DNA of 64,000 bases, from the NCBI RefSeq assembly GCF_017298635.1, contig NZ_CP071182.1, forward strand, positions 2,108,001-2,172,000. The letters are read 5' to 3'. The notes under the pieces were generated by a model. The model did no database searches. It saw only the letters and a program-made list of their open reading frames with translations, and had not been told where the DNA came from. Shown one piece after another: positions 55,805 through 64,000 of the stretch. This stretch comes from Paenalicyclobacillus mengziensis (lineage in GTDB: Bacteria > Bacillota > Bacilli > Alicyclobacillales > Alicyclobacillaceae). The translations under genes were made by a program, and so were the position numbers. The number at the start of each line of letters is the position of its first letter. Positions within the stretch are counted from its first letter, which is position 1.

Positions 55805-56941
55805 ATGATTTCCCAAATAGGTCCTAAGAGTCTCGGGATAGAACTTGTCAGGCAATATGTCCAAAAAACTCAGGGACCTGGATTGGATGGTACGGTTCAC
55901 AAGAGCTGGAATTACGAGAGTGGAATTGTTTTAAAGGGAATTGAATGTGTATCGCAGCTAACTGAGCATGGGCAGTACTTTGAATACCTTCGCAATGTGG
56001 TAAACCGTGTCGTAACGCCAGATGGAACTATCCTCGGGTATTCGCCTGAAGACTATAACCTAGACCACATCAACGAAGGTAAACTTCTCTTTGGATTGCT
56101 GCGAAAAACAGGTGACGAGCGTTATCGAAAAGCCATTGACCTGCTTGTGACCCAGATGCAACGCCAGCCCAGGACCAAGTCGGGAGGATTTTGGCACAAA
56201 AAAATCTATCCGTTTCAAATTTGGTTAGACGGGGTCTATATGTCCTCCCCCTTTTTAGCGCAGTATGCAAAGGAGTTTGACCAACCCGTATGGATGGACG
56301 ACGTGGTTGGGCAAATCCTTTTGTTGGAAGAGCATACCCGTGATGCTCGAACTGGCCTTCTCTATCATGCATGGGACGAAACTGGAGAAGAACAATGGGC
56401 AGACCCTAAGACGGGCTGTTCTCCTCATTTCTGGGGCCGAGCCGTGGGGTGGTTTACCATGGCCATTACGGATGTACTCGATTTCCTACCGTTGAATCAT
56501 CCAAAACGAGTGTCTCTCATTGATGTTTTTCAGCGTTTGATAAACGCACTTATAGAGGTTCAAGACCCTTACTCGGGACTGTGGTGTCAGGTTCTTGACT
56601 ATCCTCTTTCTAATGGGAATTATTTTGAGTCCTCGTGCAGCGTCATGTTTATCTATTCCATTGCCAAGGGGGTACGTAAAGGCTATCTCGCACCGCGTTT
56701 TGCTCGTCATGCCCAGACAGCGTATAAAGGGTTGCTTTTACACCGAATAGATCGTGATAACAAAGGAGCCATTCACCTTACACATTGCAATGCCGTGGCA
56801 GGACTTGGTAATACGCCATATCGTGATGGTTCCTACGAATACTACGTACAGGAAAAGATGACAACAGATGACGCGAAAGCATTGGGCGCTCTCATGCTGG
56901 CTTGCGTGGAATTAAGTAGACTGGATGCGGCTGCAGAATGA
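55805..56941 (+). CDS. Unsaturated rhamnogalacturonyl hydrolase-like protein (GH105)
   Basis: A 378-residue (alpha/alpha)6-barrel enzyme of GH105. It removes the unsaturated galacturonate from oligosaccharides made by pectate or rhamnogalacturonan lyases. Family-like segments are SWNYESGIVLKGI, DHINEGKLLFGLL, FQIWLDGVYMSSPFLAQYA with the catalytic-type Asp, SPHFWGRAVGWFTMAI, and SGLWCQVLDYP. There is no signal peptide, so it acts in the cytoplasm on imported oligosaccharides. ATG 55805 lies behind GAGGGTGG; a longer frame opens at 55772. It follows the GH28 gene by ~120 bases and probably shares its transcript. Confidence 0.88.
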   Translation: MISQIGPKSLGIELVRQYVQKTQGPGLDGTVHKSWNYESGIVLKGIECVSQLTEHGQYFEYLRNVVNRVVTPDGTILGYSPEDYNLDHINEGKLLFGLLRKTGDERYRKAIDLLVTQMQRQPRTKSGGFWHKKIYPFQIWLDGVYMSSPFLAQYAKEFDQPVWMDDVVGQILLLEEHTRDARTGLLYHAWDETGEEQWADPKTGCSPHFWGRAVGWFTMAITDVLDFLPLNHPKRVSLIDVFQRLINALIEVQDPYSGLWCQVLDYPLSNGNYFESSCSVMFIYSIAKGVRKGYLAPRFARHAQTAYKGLLLHRIDRDNKGAIHLTHCNAVAGLGNTPYRDGSYEYYVQEKMTTDDAKALGALMLACVELSRLDAAAE

Positions 56942-57142
56942 AGTGTTAGATGGTCGTAAAAGTGTTGTGTGTGGATACTAAAATTGATGTAAATCGATAA
57001 AGCGGTTTCTAAAATTGCGAATAGAAACTTAACAGACGTTGTGCCGCTGAAACTCGGGTGGTAACATGTCATTCTAGGAAAGTGCGTGTAAGAAAGTAAA
57101 ACGGTTAAAATGCCAGATATTTTGTACGAGGGCTGTGATTTC

Positions 57143-58114
57143 ATGACAACCATCAAGGATATCGCCCGTCTCGCTGGAGTGAGCTACAGTACGGTATCAA
57201 AGGCACTCAACAATAGTCCATTGGTGCGGGAAGATACCAAGCGAAAAATTCTTGAGATTGCTGTAGAACATAATTACAAGAGGAACTTACTGGCTCGACA
57301 ACTGGTGTCGGGTCGTAGCAAGCTAGTTGGCTTGGTATTGCGGGATGTTGGCAATCCTGTGTTTTCTTATCTTGCGACGCAGATTCACTCGTCCTTGCAG
57401 TCAATCGGTTATGAAATGATTTTGGCGTTGTCTAGTGAGGGTATAGGATTGTTGGAAAATCTCAGGGTAGACGGGTTGCTGTTTTGGGGTCACGTCGATC
57501 CCGATTCCATTGAAGCGAGAAAGCTGAGGAGTTTACGTGTCCCGGCGGTGCTCCTCGGTAATGATATGAAGGTTGAGCTTCCTTCGTTGAAAGTCAATCG
57601 CAAGGGGGGGATTTCAACTGCCGTCCGACATTTGCGAGACCTTGGTCATCAACGAATTGGCTTGATTGGGAATTCACAGGAAATCAAAACTCAGCTTTTC
57701 AAGGAGAGTGTTCTTGAAGCAGGATTGCAGTTTCGTGCTGAATATGTACTGCCTAGTCACACCAAGTGGGAGGGAGGGTATAAGGCGATGAAAGAACTGG
57801 AGTTCTCCAAGCACTCTCCAACCGCATTTATTGGTGTAAACAACCTGGTAACAATGGGAGCGCTCCGCGCATTACTAGAGCGCGGCGTCGCCATACCGGC
57901 GGATATTTCGTTGGTTGGATACGATGACCTGCCCGAGATGGAGCGCACGGAAATCCCCATTACTACTGTAGGACCACCGATTGATAAAATGGCGGAAGTA
58001 GCAATCCATATGATTTTGAAACTGATTGATGGCGAACCCTTTGACGCTGAGACATGGATTGAACCTGTCCTGCACGAGAGAAAATCTTCGGGTAGGTGCA
58101 TGCAGACACAATAA
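57143..58114 (+). CDS. LacI-family transcriptional regulator
   Basis: A 323-residue repressor. The N-terminal HTH and hinge are textbook: TTIKDIARLAGVSYSTVSKA, LNNSPLVREDTKRKILEIA, YKRNLLARQLVSGRSKLVGL. A periplasmic-binding-protein-like sensor domain follows (VLRDVGNPVFSYLATQI, HLRDLGHQRIGLIGNS, ISLVGYDDLPEMERTEIPITT). ATG 57143 begins the canonical HTH; the frame is open to 57110. Two identical palindromes (54065 and 58619) and one imperfect one (58461) are its probable targets. The inducer is presumably a pectin- or rhamnogalacturonan-derived sugar. Confidence 0.9.
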   Translation: MTTIKDIARLAGVSYSTVSKALNNSPLVREDTKRKILEIAVEHNYKRNLLARQLVSGRSKLVGLVLRDVGNPVFSYLATQIHSSLQSIGYEMILALSSEGIGLLENLRVDGLLFWGHVDPDSIEARKLRSLRVPAVLLGNDMKVELPSLKVNRKGGISTAVRHLRDLGHQRIGLIGNSQEIKTQLFKESVLEAGLQFRAEYVLPSHTKWEGGYKAMKELEFSKHSPTAFIGVNNLVTMGALRALLERGVAIPADISLVGYDDLPEMERTEIPITTVGPPIDKMAEVAIHMILKLIDGEPFDAETWIEPVLHERKSSGRCMQTQ

Positions 58115-58460
58115 TGATGGTGTACGAGAGAGTAGGTTCTGCATGTCTTTAGACGCAGAATTTTACATAACTGTAAATCTTCAGTCCGGCAACTGGGCCT
58201 TTAATCACCGTGCTTGGAAACGTGATGGGAAGTTAGCGACTTGGCAAAAGCAGTTTCGGAAAAGGTTAAGAGATGTTCTTGTATGACATTGCAGGTTGCA
58301 CCCAGACCTTTGTTGTTTATACACGGGGCTGAAGACCGTACATTTCCAGTCTCTGCAACGTGAGAATCGTTCCTCTATTTGGGACTTTCTACGGAAATAT
58401 CGTATCCGGAGAACAGAAATGTAAACAATACATGACTTATTTTTCTGACTGACGCGAAAA

Positions 58461-58476
58461 ATAACAACGTTTCCAT
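58461..58476 (+). promoter_or_regulatory. Imperfect operator, possible third LacI site
   Basis: ATAACAACGTTTCCAT matches the first half of the cluster palindrome exactly (ATAACAACGTT) but diverges in the second half. It lies 158 bases upstream of the perfect site, in the 538-base gap behind the LacI gene, a spacing compatible with looping. Confidence 0.4.
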
Positions 58477-58556
58477 TGAATTTCTTTAACACGAATGATA
58501 CCATGCTCAGTAAGGGGATTCATTGAGATTAGCTTGCAAGTATTTAAGTGATGTGA

Positions 58557-58572
58557 TTGAAAGCGCACACAA
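58557..58572 (+). promoter_or_regulatory. cre-like site for CcpA
   Basis: TTGAAAGCGCACACAA fits the catabolite-responsive consensus WTGNAARCGNWWWCAW at 15 of 16 positions (one C in place of W). It lies 46 bases upstream of the perfect operator, as expected if the operon is also under carbon catabolite repression. The rest of the 58115-58652 gap holds no recognisable gene. Confidence 0.5.
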
Positions 58573-58618
58573 AGCACTCTTTTCGTTCAATTAAATAATT
58601 CTTTTTTTTTACCGGTAG

Positions 58619-58634
58619 ATAACAACGTTGTTAT
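58619..58634 (+). promoter_or_regulatory. 16-bp palindromic LacI-type operator, site 2
   Basis: Identical to the site at 54065-54080 (ATAACAACGTTGTTAT). It is close to the ribosome site (AAGGGGAGAG) of the oxidoreductase gene, the first gene of the transporter operon, and follows an A+T-rich stretch with nine consecutive T. Confidence 0.75.
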
Positions 58635-58652
58635 TTTAAGGGGAGAGACAGC

Positions 58653-59963
58653 ATGATTAAAAATTATTGCATTGTCGGGTTGGGTTCCAGAGGACTTTAT
58701 ATGTACGCTCAAGACTTGCTTTCGAACTATCGAGACGTGGCTCGCTTGACGGGACTGTGCGACATCAATGCAGGACGAATCGAAAATGCGAAGCAGGTAC
58801 TGGGGGAAGATATTCCTGGATTTACTGATTTCGAAGAAATGCTCGATAAGGTGCCTTGTGATGTGGTGATTGTTACAACGAAAGACGCCGCTCACGATCA
58901 CTACATCATTCGAGCCATGGAGAGAGGCAAGGACGTCATTACTGAAAAGCCAATGACGACCACAGAAGAGAAGTGTAACGCAATTTTGGAAGCAGAGCGC
59001 CGCACCGGACGCAATGTACGCGTGACTTTCAACTATCGTTACGCCCCCTATAAAACTCAGGTGAAAAAGTTGCTACGTGAGGGAATCATAGGAGAAATTC
59101 ACTCCGTGGAGTTTCGCTGGTTTCTAGATACGGTTCATGGCGCCGATTACTTTCGACGCTGGCACGCCCATAAGGAGAACTCCGGAGGATTGATAGTTCA
59201 TAAGTCGACGCACCACTTCGACCTAATCAATTGGTGGTTGGATTTAGAACCTCAAGAAGTCGCTGCCATGGGTGCTCGGAAGTATTATGTTCCGTCCAGG
59301 TACCCAAAACATGGCGAGCGCTGTGCAACGTGCGAAGTTGCTGACGGGTGTGAATTTTATCTTGATTTAGGTTCCGATGAGAAGCTGAAAAAATTATACA
59401 AGGATAACGAACAACTTGACGGCTATTACCGCGATCGTTGCGTGTTCTCGGAGGACATTGATATCGAGGACACCCTGTCGGTTATTGTTCGTTATCCCCA
59501 GCAGATTCAGTTAACTTACGGTCTCACGGCCGCGACCTCCTTCGAAGGTTGGCAGGTGGCGTTTAATGGAAGTAAAGGACGTTTGGAGGCGTTCGAGCCG
59601 GAGTATTTTGTCAGTCAGCATGAGCAAACAGAATTTGGTAGACGAAGCAGCATGCATATTCGCCAGCCCATGGACTGGCGGCATGGGGAGGAGGGTGAGA
59701 TATCCAGGTTTGATTCACTTCAAATTCGGTTCTACCCACTTTTTGGCGGGGTTCAAACCTTTGACGTGCCTTACGTGCAGGAAGGACATGGCGGTGGCGA
59801 CCGGCTTCTTCGAGACCATTTGTTTCGTGATGCCAGCTACGATCCGTACGGACATGTGGCCGGTACTAGGGCTGGTGCGATGTCCATCTTGGTCGGGGTT
59901 GCCGCAAACAAATCGATGGCGGAAAAGCAATTTGTGCGAATTGGAGATTTGTTGGCAGAGTAG
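58653..59963 (+). CDS. Gfo/Idh/MocA-family oxidoreductase
   Basis: A 436-residue NAD(P)-dependent sugar dehydrogenase-like protein. The Rossmann start reads CIVGLGSRG, VVIVTTKDAAHDHY follows, and the family's EKP motif is in VITEKPMTTTEEK. The C-terminal sheet domain contains STHHFDLINWWL with the catalytic-type His. Between about 220 and 270 lie four Cys (CATCEVADGC, YRDRC), which could bind a metal and are not standard for the family. AAGGGGAGAG precedes ATG 58653. It heads the operon with the ABC transporter. Substrate unknown; a uronate or rhamnose derivative is plausible from context. Confidence 0.85.
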   Translation: MIKNYCIVGLGSRGLYMYAQDLLSNYRDVARLTGLCDINAGRIENAKQVLGEDIPGFTDFEEMLDKVPCDVVIVTTKDAAHDHYIIRAMERGKDVITEKPMTTTEEKCNAILEAERRTGRNVRVTFNYRYAPYKTQVKKLLREGIIGEIHSVEFRWFLDTVHGADYFRRWHAHKENSGGLIVHKSTHHFDLINWWLDLEPQEVAAMGARKYYVPSRYPKHGERCATCEVADGCEFYLDLGSDEKLKKLYKDNEQLDGYYRDRCVFSEDIDIEDTLSVIVRYPQQIQLTYGLTAATSFEGWQVAFNGSKGRLEAFEPEYFVSQHEQTEFGRRSSMHIRQPMDWRHGEEGEISRFDSLQIRFYPLFGGVQTFDVPYVQEGHGGGDRLLRDHLFRDASYDPYGHVAGTRAGAMSILVGVAANKSMAEKQFVRIGDLLAE

Positions 59964-60039
59964 TTCGCAACACCTACAAAGTGGCGCAATGGCTAGCGCG
60001 AACCCGCTGTATTTACTAAATTTGATTGGGGGTCATTGA

Positions 60040-61344
60040 ATGAAAAAATCAGTCTTCACAGCGTTGGCGATTGGTCTTGGTTTAAGTCTAACAGTTACAG
60101 CTTGTGGTAACAGCAGCAATGGGTCGAATAATAACTCCTCTTCCAGTAGTAGTAAACAAATCAACCTGACCTTTTTCTGGTGGGGGAATACGACTCGAGA
60201 CAAACTGACGGAAAAGGCGATTGCCGACTATGAAAAGCTACACCCAAATGTGCACATTACCCCGGAGTTTGATGGGAGCTTTTCGGACTATTGGCAGAAA
60301 TTAACTACCCAAATTGCTGGTGGAAACGCGCCGGACATTATGCAACAGGATTATGATTACATTAATCAATACGCTTCACGTGGCGCCTTGTTAAATATGG
60401 CGAAGTTAGGGATTGATACATCGAATATCTCGTCGAGTGTTCTTAATGATGGTGTGATTAATGGGAATCTTTACGGGATACCGAATTCTCTCAATGCCTA
60501 TGCTCTGTTTTACAATCCAAACCTGATGAAACAAGCGGGTGTTCAGATTAACAGTAATACAAGGTGGACATGGAGCCAGTACGCGAATGTGATTAACCAG
60601 GTTCATACGAAGCTAGGTATTTATGGTGCAGATGACCCAGAAGATTACCAGCATTTCGCAATGTGGGCTCGCCAAGCCGGTCAGTCTTTGTATAGCAGTG
60701 ATCAGAAATCCGTTGGCTACACGGCCTCAACTCTTGAAAACTATTTCAACTACTGGGCACAACTTCGACAAACTGGAGCAGTACCCAACGGAGCAACAAT
60801 GTTAGCTCATAAGATGGGTAAATCGACGGATTTATTTGATACAGGTAAAGTCGCTTCCTTCATTTACTGGTCTAATTTGTACGGTTCTCTCAATAAAGCC
60901 ACTTCCCAGCCTTATCAAATAATGCTGCCTCCTGCTGCTCCTGGGCAGAACGAGGGGCTGTATGTGAAACCTAGCCAGTTTTGGAGCATTTCATCTACGA
61001 CCAAGCACCCGAAGCAGGCAGCAGAATTTGTGAATTGGTTGCTCAACAGCATTCAAGCAAACGAGGATCTTGGGACAGAGCGGGGAATTCCGGTGTCTAG
61101 CGCAATCCGTACCGCAATGGAGAAAACGGCTTCACCAGCGAACAAAGCACAGTTTCAGTACATGGATAAGGTGCTGTCTGTCGCGAAGACCCCATTGGGC
61201 CCCCCGTCCCCACCCGCAAGCGACCAGATTTTGTCCGCATTTACGACGGTATTAGGCGAACTCACATACAACAAGGAGACGCCGCAACAAGCTGTCCCTT
61301 CCTTTATCACGCAGGCAAATCAGCTTTTGAGTCAAGGTCAATGA
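60040..61344 (+). CDS. Sugar ABC transporter substrate-binding lipoprotein
   Basis: A 434-residue family 1 extracellular solute-binding protein. Signal peptide with lipobox TVTAC (Cys22), a Ser/Asn-rich linker, then INLTFFWWGNTTRDKLTEKA, the standard start, and GGNAPDIMQQDY. Aromatic residues in the binding lobes (WTWSQYANV, FWSIS) fit a carbohydrate ligand. GGGGGT lies before ATG 60040. A hairpin and two permease genes follow. It likely binds pectic oligosaccharides, as judged from the neighbours. Confidence 0.88.
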   Translation: MKKSVFTALAIGLGLSLTVTACGNSSNGSNNNSSSSSSKQINLTFFWWGNTTRDKLTEKAIADYEKLHPNVHITPEFDGSFSDYWQKLTTQIAGGNAPDIMQQDYDYINQYASRGALLNMAKLGIDTSNISSSVLNDGVINGNLYGIPNSLNAYALFYNPNLMKQAGVQINSNTRWTWSQYANVINQVHTKLGIYGADDPEDYQHFAMWARQAGQSLYSSDQKSVGYTASTLENYFNYWAQLRQTGAVPNGATMLAHKMGKSTDLFDTGKVASFIYWSNLYGSLNKATSQPYQIMLPPAAPGQNEGLYVKPSQFWSISSTTKHPKQAAEFVNWLLNSIQANEDLGTERGIPVSSAIRTAMEKTASPANKAQFQYMDKVLSVAKTPLGPPSPPASDQILSAFTTVLGELTYNKETPQQAVPSFITQANQLLSQGQ

Positions 61345-61377
61345 TTGTAATATCAAGGATCGGGTGCGAGTCACAAT

Positions 61378-61412
61378 TCCTGGAGGCCACCAGTCACCGG
61401 TGGTTTCCAGGA
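61378..61412 (+). other. Intergenic hairpin between binding-protein and permease genes
   Basis: TCCTGGAGGCCACC and GGTGGTTTCCAGGA form a 14-bp stem (12 standard pairs plus a near-match) around AGTCACC, with no T-run after it. Such elements commonly stabilise the 3' end of the binding-protein mRNA or reduce read-through so that the lipoprotein is made in excess over the permeases. Confidence 0.6.
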
Positions 61413-61445
61413 GCTAAATGCTAGTCAAACCGTGAGGTGAAACCC

Positions 61446-62372
61446 TTGATTCAAACCGTGGAACAACCTGAGAAATCAACTCGAATTAAACCGAAAGTGA
61501 AGCGCAAAGGTTTGGAGAGAGCTGCTCCGTATTTGTTTCTATCTCCCTGGATTATTGGATTAATCGTTTTTTCGGTGGGACCCATTCTTTTATCTCTCTA
61601 TTTTTCCTTTACGAATTTCAACCTGCTTCAACCACCTCAATGGATAGGTTTTCAAAATTACAAAAACATCTTCACAAACGATACACTGTTTTATACATCT
61701 CTGCGCGTGACCTTCCTTTATCTTCTGATGGCTGTGCCCATCAAACTAATTGTAGCGTTAGCAATTGCGATGCTGCTTGCAAAAAATATTCGTGGAATTG
61801 GCTTTTACCGAGCCATCTATTACATTCCTTCCCTCATTGGCACGAGTGTTGCGGTTGCATATTTGTGGCAGCAAATTTTCGGCCAAAGTGGTCTGATTAA
61901 CAAAGCGCTGTTGCTGTTTGGAATTCATGGTCCGGCTTGGATTGATAGTCCTAGCACAGCGTTGTTTACACTTAGTCTATTACAGGCGTGGTCCTTTGGG
62001 TCTTCGATGCTGATTTTTTTAGCGGGCCTCAAGGCGATTCCAGATTCTTTATACGAAGCCGCAAAAATTGACGGAGCGAATCGGTGGCAGCAGTTTCTCC
62101 GGGTTACAGTTCCATTATTGTCTCCGGTTGTCTTCTTTAACTTGATTATGACCATCATCAATTCTTTTACGCAATTTACTCAAGGTTTTATCGTGACAGA
62201 TGGCGGCCCTATCAACTCGACCCTGTTTTATGCCTTGTATCTGTACAACCAGTTTTCTTTCTTTAAGATGGGTTACGCTTCGGCGCTGGCATGGATTTTG
62301 CTTATCATCATTGCTGTCTTTACGTCCATTGTATTCATGACCAGTAAACGTTGGGTCTATTACGAGTCGTAG
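61446..62372 (+). CDS. Sugar ABC transporter permease (MalF/UgpA type)
   Basis: A 308-residue inner-membrane permease with six hydrophobic segments, starting at YLFLSPWIIGLIVFSVGPIL. The EAA loop that contacts the ATPase reads EAAKIDGANRWQQFLRVTVP. TTG 61446 is preferred because GAGGTG lies 6 bases upstream; GTG 61437 is the longer alternative. It pairs with the permease at 62382. No ATP-binding subunit is encoded in view, so a shared MsmX-type ATPase elsewhere would be needed. Confidence 0.88.
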   Translation: MIQTVEQPEKSTRIKPKVKRKGLERAAPYLFLSPWIIGLIVFSVGPILLSLYFSFTNFNLLQPPQWIGFQNYKNIFTNDTLFYTSLRVTFLYLLMAVPIKLIVALAIAMLLAKNIRGIGFYRAIYYIPSLIGTSVAVAYLWQQIFGQSGLINKALLLFGIHGPAWIDSPSTALFTLSLLQAWSFGSSMLIFLAGLKAIPDSLYEAAKIDGANRWQQFLRVTVPLLSPVVFFNLIMTIINSFTQFTQGFIVTDGGPINSTLFYALYLYNQFSFFKMGYASALAWILLIIIAVFTSIVFMTSKRWVYYES

Positions 62373-62381
62373 GAGGAGCCT

Positions 62382-63227
62382 ATGAAGACGCCTCGGAAAA
62401 TAAATTTTAGTAACATGTCAACTCATATCGTTTTGATTGTGTTCGGGATTCTGATGATTTATCCCGTCTTGTGGATGTTCTTTGGTTCTTTTAAACGGAC
62501 GCGAGACATCTTTTCCAACCCTTCGTTCCTGCCGACTCATTGGACACTCAAGGACTACATCGAGGGGTGGTCAACGTTACCTAATATGAACTTCGGCCGG
62601 TTTATTGGGAATTCCTTCTTGATCTCTGCATTCGTCATCATCGGAACGGTGCTGTCTTGTTCTCTCGTAGCCTATGGATTTGCCAGGTTTGAATTTCGTT
62701 TTAAGCGAACGCTGTTTGCCATTATGCTCATCACGATGATGCTGCCGAGTCAAGTCACCCTTATTCCGCAGTATACAATGTTTCATATGTTGGGGTGGAT
62801 TAACACTTATTATCCATTAATTGTTCCCGCGTTCTTTGGTTCTCCGTTCTTCATTTTCCTGCTCATTCAATTCATTCGGGGATTGCCGAGAGAGTTGGAT
62901 GAGGCAGCAAAAATTGATGGATGCAACACCTTTCAAATTTACTACCGAATTATCATGCCATTGACTGTCCCAGCACTCATGACGACCGCAATTTTTAGTT
63001 TCATTTGGTCATGGGATGACTTTTTCTCTCAATTGGTGTATCTGAATTCTGCGAAGTTGTTCACAGCTCCACTCGGTCTCAAGCTGTTTATGGATGAATC
63101 CCAGGCCCAACAATGGGGTCCCATGTTTGCGATGTCGGTCATCTCGTTAATTCCATTGTTCTTGGTGTTTATGCTCTTCCAGAAATACATTGTCAAGGGT
63201 ATTGCAACTTCAGGCATGAAGGGATAA
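62382..63227 (+). CDS. Sugar ABC transporter permease (MalG/UgpE type)
   Basis: A 281-residue second permease subunit. Six hydrophobic segments, PVLWMFFGSFKRTRDIFSNP near the start, and the EAA loop DEAAKIDGCNTFQIYYRIIM with MPLTVPAL. AGGAGGAG precedes ATG 62382, ten bases behind the first permease stop. The two permeases would form the channel for the binding protein at 60040. The 267-base gap after it holds no gene and may contain a promoter for the next GH28. Confidence 0.88.
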   Translation: MKTPRKINFSNMSTHIVLIVFGILMIYPVLWMFFGSFKRTRDIFSNPSFLPTHWTLKDYIEGWSTLPNMNFGRFIGNSFLISAFVIIGTVLSCSLVAYGFARFEFRFKRTLFAIMLITMMLPSQVTLIPQYTMFHMLGWINTYYPLIVPAFFGSPFFIFLLIQFIRGLPRELDEAAKIDGCNTFQIYYRIIMPLTVPALMTTAIFSFIWSWDDFFSQLVYLNSAKLFTAPLGLKLFMDESQAQQWGPMFAMSVISLIPLFLVFMLFQKYIVKGIATSGMKG

Positions 63228-63494
63228 TCGTAAGCGCCATCGAGTTAAGATTCCCCATGACGATCCCGATTGCACTTGGATAAAAGGTTGGCGAATCTGT
63301 ACTTTACGGTCACCTTGCTCAATCCCCCCACGTTGCAAGAGCTAAACGAGTTTGCCTCGACGAAGAGGGGGATGGATTCGCTTTGTCATCACCCATCGTT
63401 GGTGCGATGCAAAATGAAAATGCTGTTATACGACATATAAAACTCAGTCCGCTGTCCCGTTATTTATTTTGGCAATTTTCAAGGAGAGATAAGT

Positions 63495-64000
63495 ATGCAA
63501 TCAGAAGCGAACGAGTGGATGCAGCGAATCTTGGAACCGCCCGCAATTGAAGGCCCCATCTTGAGTATCACCGAATTTGGTGCCGTCGGAGATGGCAAGC
63601 ATCTCAATACAGATGCTTTTCGAAAAGCTATAGAGTCATGTGCATCAAGAGGTGGCGGGACCGTAGTCGTACCTGAAGGAAACTGGTATACCGGCCCCAT
63701 TCATTTCAAGAGTCATGTGAGATTGCATTTGGAACGGGGAGCGATGGTCAGTTTCAGCACTCAGCCAAACGACTACCTCCCACTAGTGTTTACGCGCTGG
63801 GAGGGGGTGGAGTGTTACAACTATTCTGCCTTGATTTATGCCATCGATTGCCATCATGTGGCTCTTACCGGAGAGGGCACTCTGAATGGAAATGGGTCGG
63901 CCTGGTGGGGGTGGAAGCAAACACAGAAGATGGCAGCTGAGAAATTATATAACTCGGAGGCGGATGGAATTGCGGTTGAGGACCGTAGGTTTGGAATCGA
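63495..64000 (+). CDS. GH28 glycoside hydrolase, leaderless, 3' end outside the window
   Basis: AAGGAGAG precedes ATG 63495. The visible 168 codons show the GH28/pectate-lyase-3-like start ILSITEFGAVGDGKHLNTDA, then FRKAIESCASRGGGTVVVPE, GPIHFKSHVRLHLERGA and ALTGEGTLNGNGSAWW. There is no signal peptide, so it should be cytoplasmic and act on imported oligosaccharides, unlike the secreted GH28 at 54109. The catalytic part lies beyond the window edge. Confidence 0.85.
   Translation, partial: MQSEANEWMQRILEPPAIEGPILSITEFGAVGDGKHLNTDAFRKAIESCASRGGGTVVVPEGNWYTGPIHFKSHVRLHLERGAMVSFSTQPNDYLPLVFTRWEGVECYNYSALIYAIDCHHVALTGEGTLNGNGSAWWGWKQTQKMAAEKLYNSEADGIAVEDRRFGI

Overview
The window looks like chromosome of a low-to-mid G+C Gram-positive bacterium (Bacillota). 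The evidence is strong AGGAGG-type ribosome sites, frequent GTG/TTG starts, Gram-positive lipoproteins with Ser/Thr/Asn-rich linkers, a CcpA-type cre-like site, and a sugar ABC transporter with no ATPase gene of its own. The style resembles Alicyclobacillaceae or related Bacilli; that placement is inference.

Region 1 (1-5230) is the right end of an apparent integrative element. It carries a two-gene restriction-modification system: a nuclease-methylase fusion and a specificity subunit, with no HsdR translocase. It ends in a 62-nt copy of the 3' part of tRNA-Gly(GCC), followed by an intact tRNA-Ser(UGA).

Region 2 (5389-26902) is a defence island. A four-gene cluster comes first: a PLD-SF2 helicase, a Nudix hydrolase, a MazG-like pyrophosphohydrolase and a second PLD-SF2 helicase. 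The second helicase is split by an in-frame TGA. I cannot match the cluster to a named system, and it is the best candidate for something undescribed. A 5'-truncated NERD nuclease and an SF1 helicase with a C-terminal nuclease fold follow. Then comes a type II Wadjet operon (jetABCD), whose jetD is cut by an IS1182-like element; removing the element and one 4-bp target copy restores a 514-codon frame.

Region 3 (27.3-36.3 kb) holds accessory metabolism and regulators: cyclodeaminase-like, transglutaminase-like, two FMN-type oxidase/reductase genes, ArsR and WYL regulators, a beta-propeller lipoprotein, and an ArsR/MFS pair. Several broken genes are mixed in.

Region 4 (36.4-54 kb) is a zone of gene decay. 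It contains a degenerate group II intron, an IS701-like insertion splitting an unknown gene after codon 11, an IS110 remnant, and a 4-bp tandem duplication that frameshifts a nucleotidyltransferase. It also contains frameshifted, nonsense-mutated or truncated small resistance/detoxification-type genes and a ~290-bp direct repeat. Intact genes among these are Nudix, APH-like kinase, HIT, GNAT, a FlaR-like P-loop kinase, an ECF sigma/anti-sigma pair, a lipoprotein and an alpha/beta hydrolase.

Region 5 (54.0-64.0 kb) is an intact pectin/rhamnogalacturonan utilisation cluster: secreted GH28, GH105, LacI regulator, Gfo/Idh/MocA oxidoreductase, sugar-binding lipoprotein, two ABC permeases and the start of a second, leaderless GH28. 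An identical 16-bp palindrome precedes the first GH28 gene and the oxidoreductase-transporter operon, which points to one LacI-type regulon. Its left edge cuts off a peptidase E gene.
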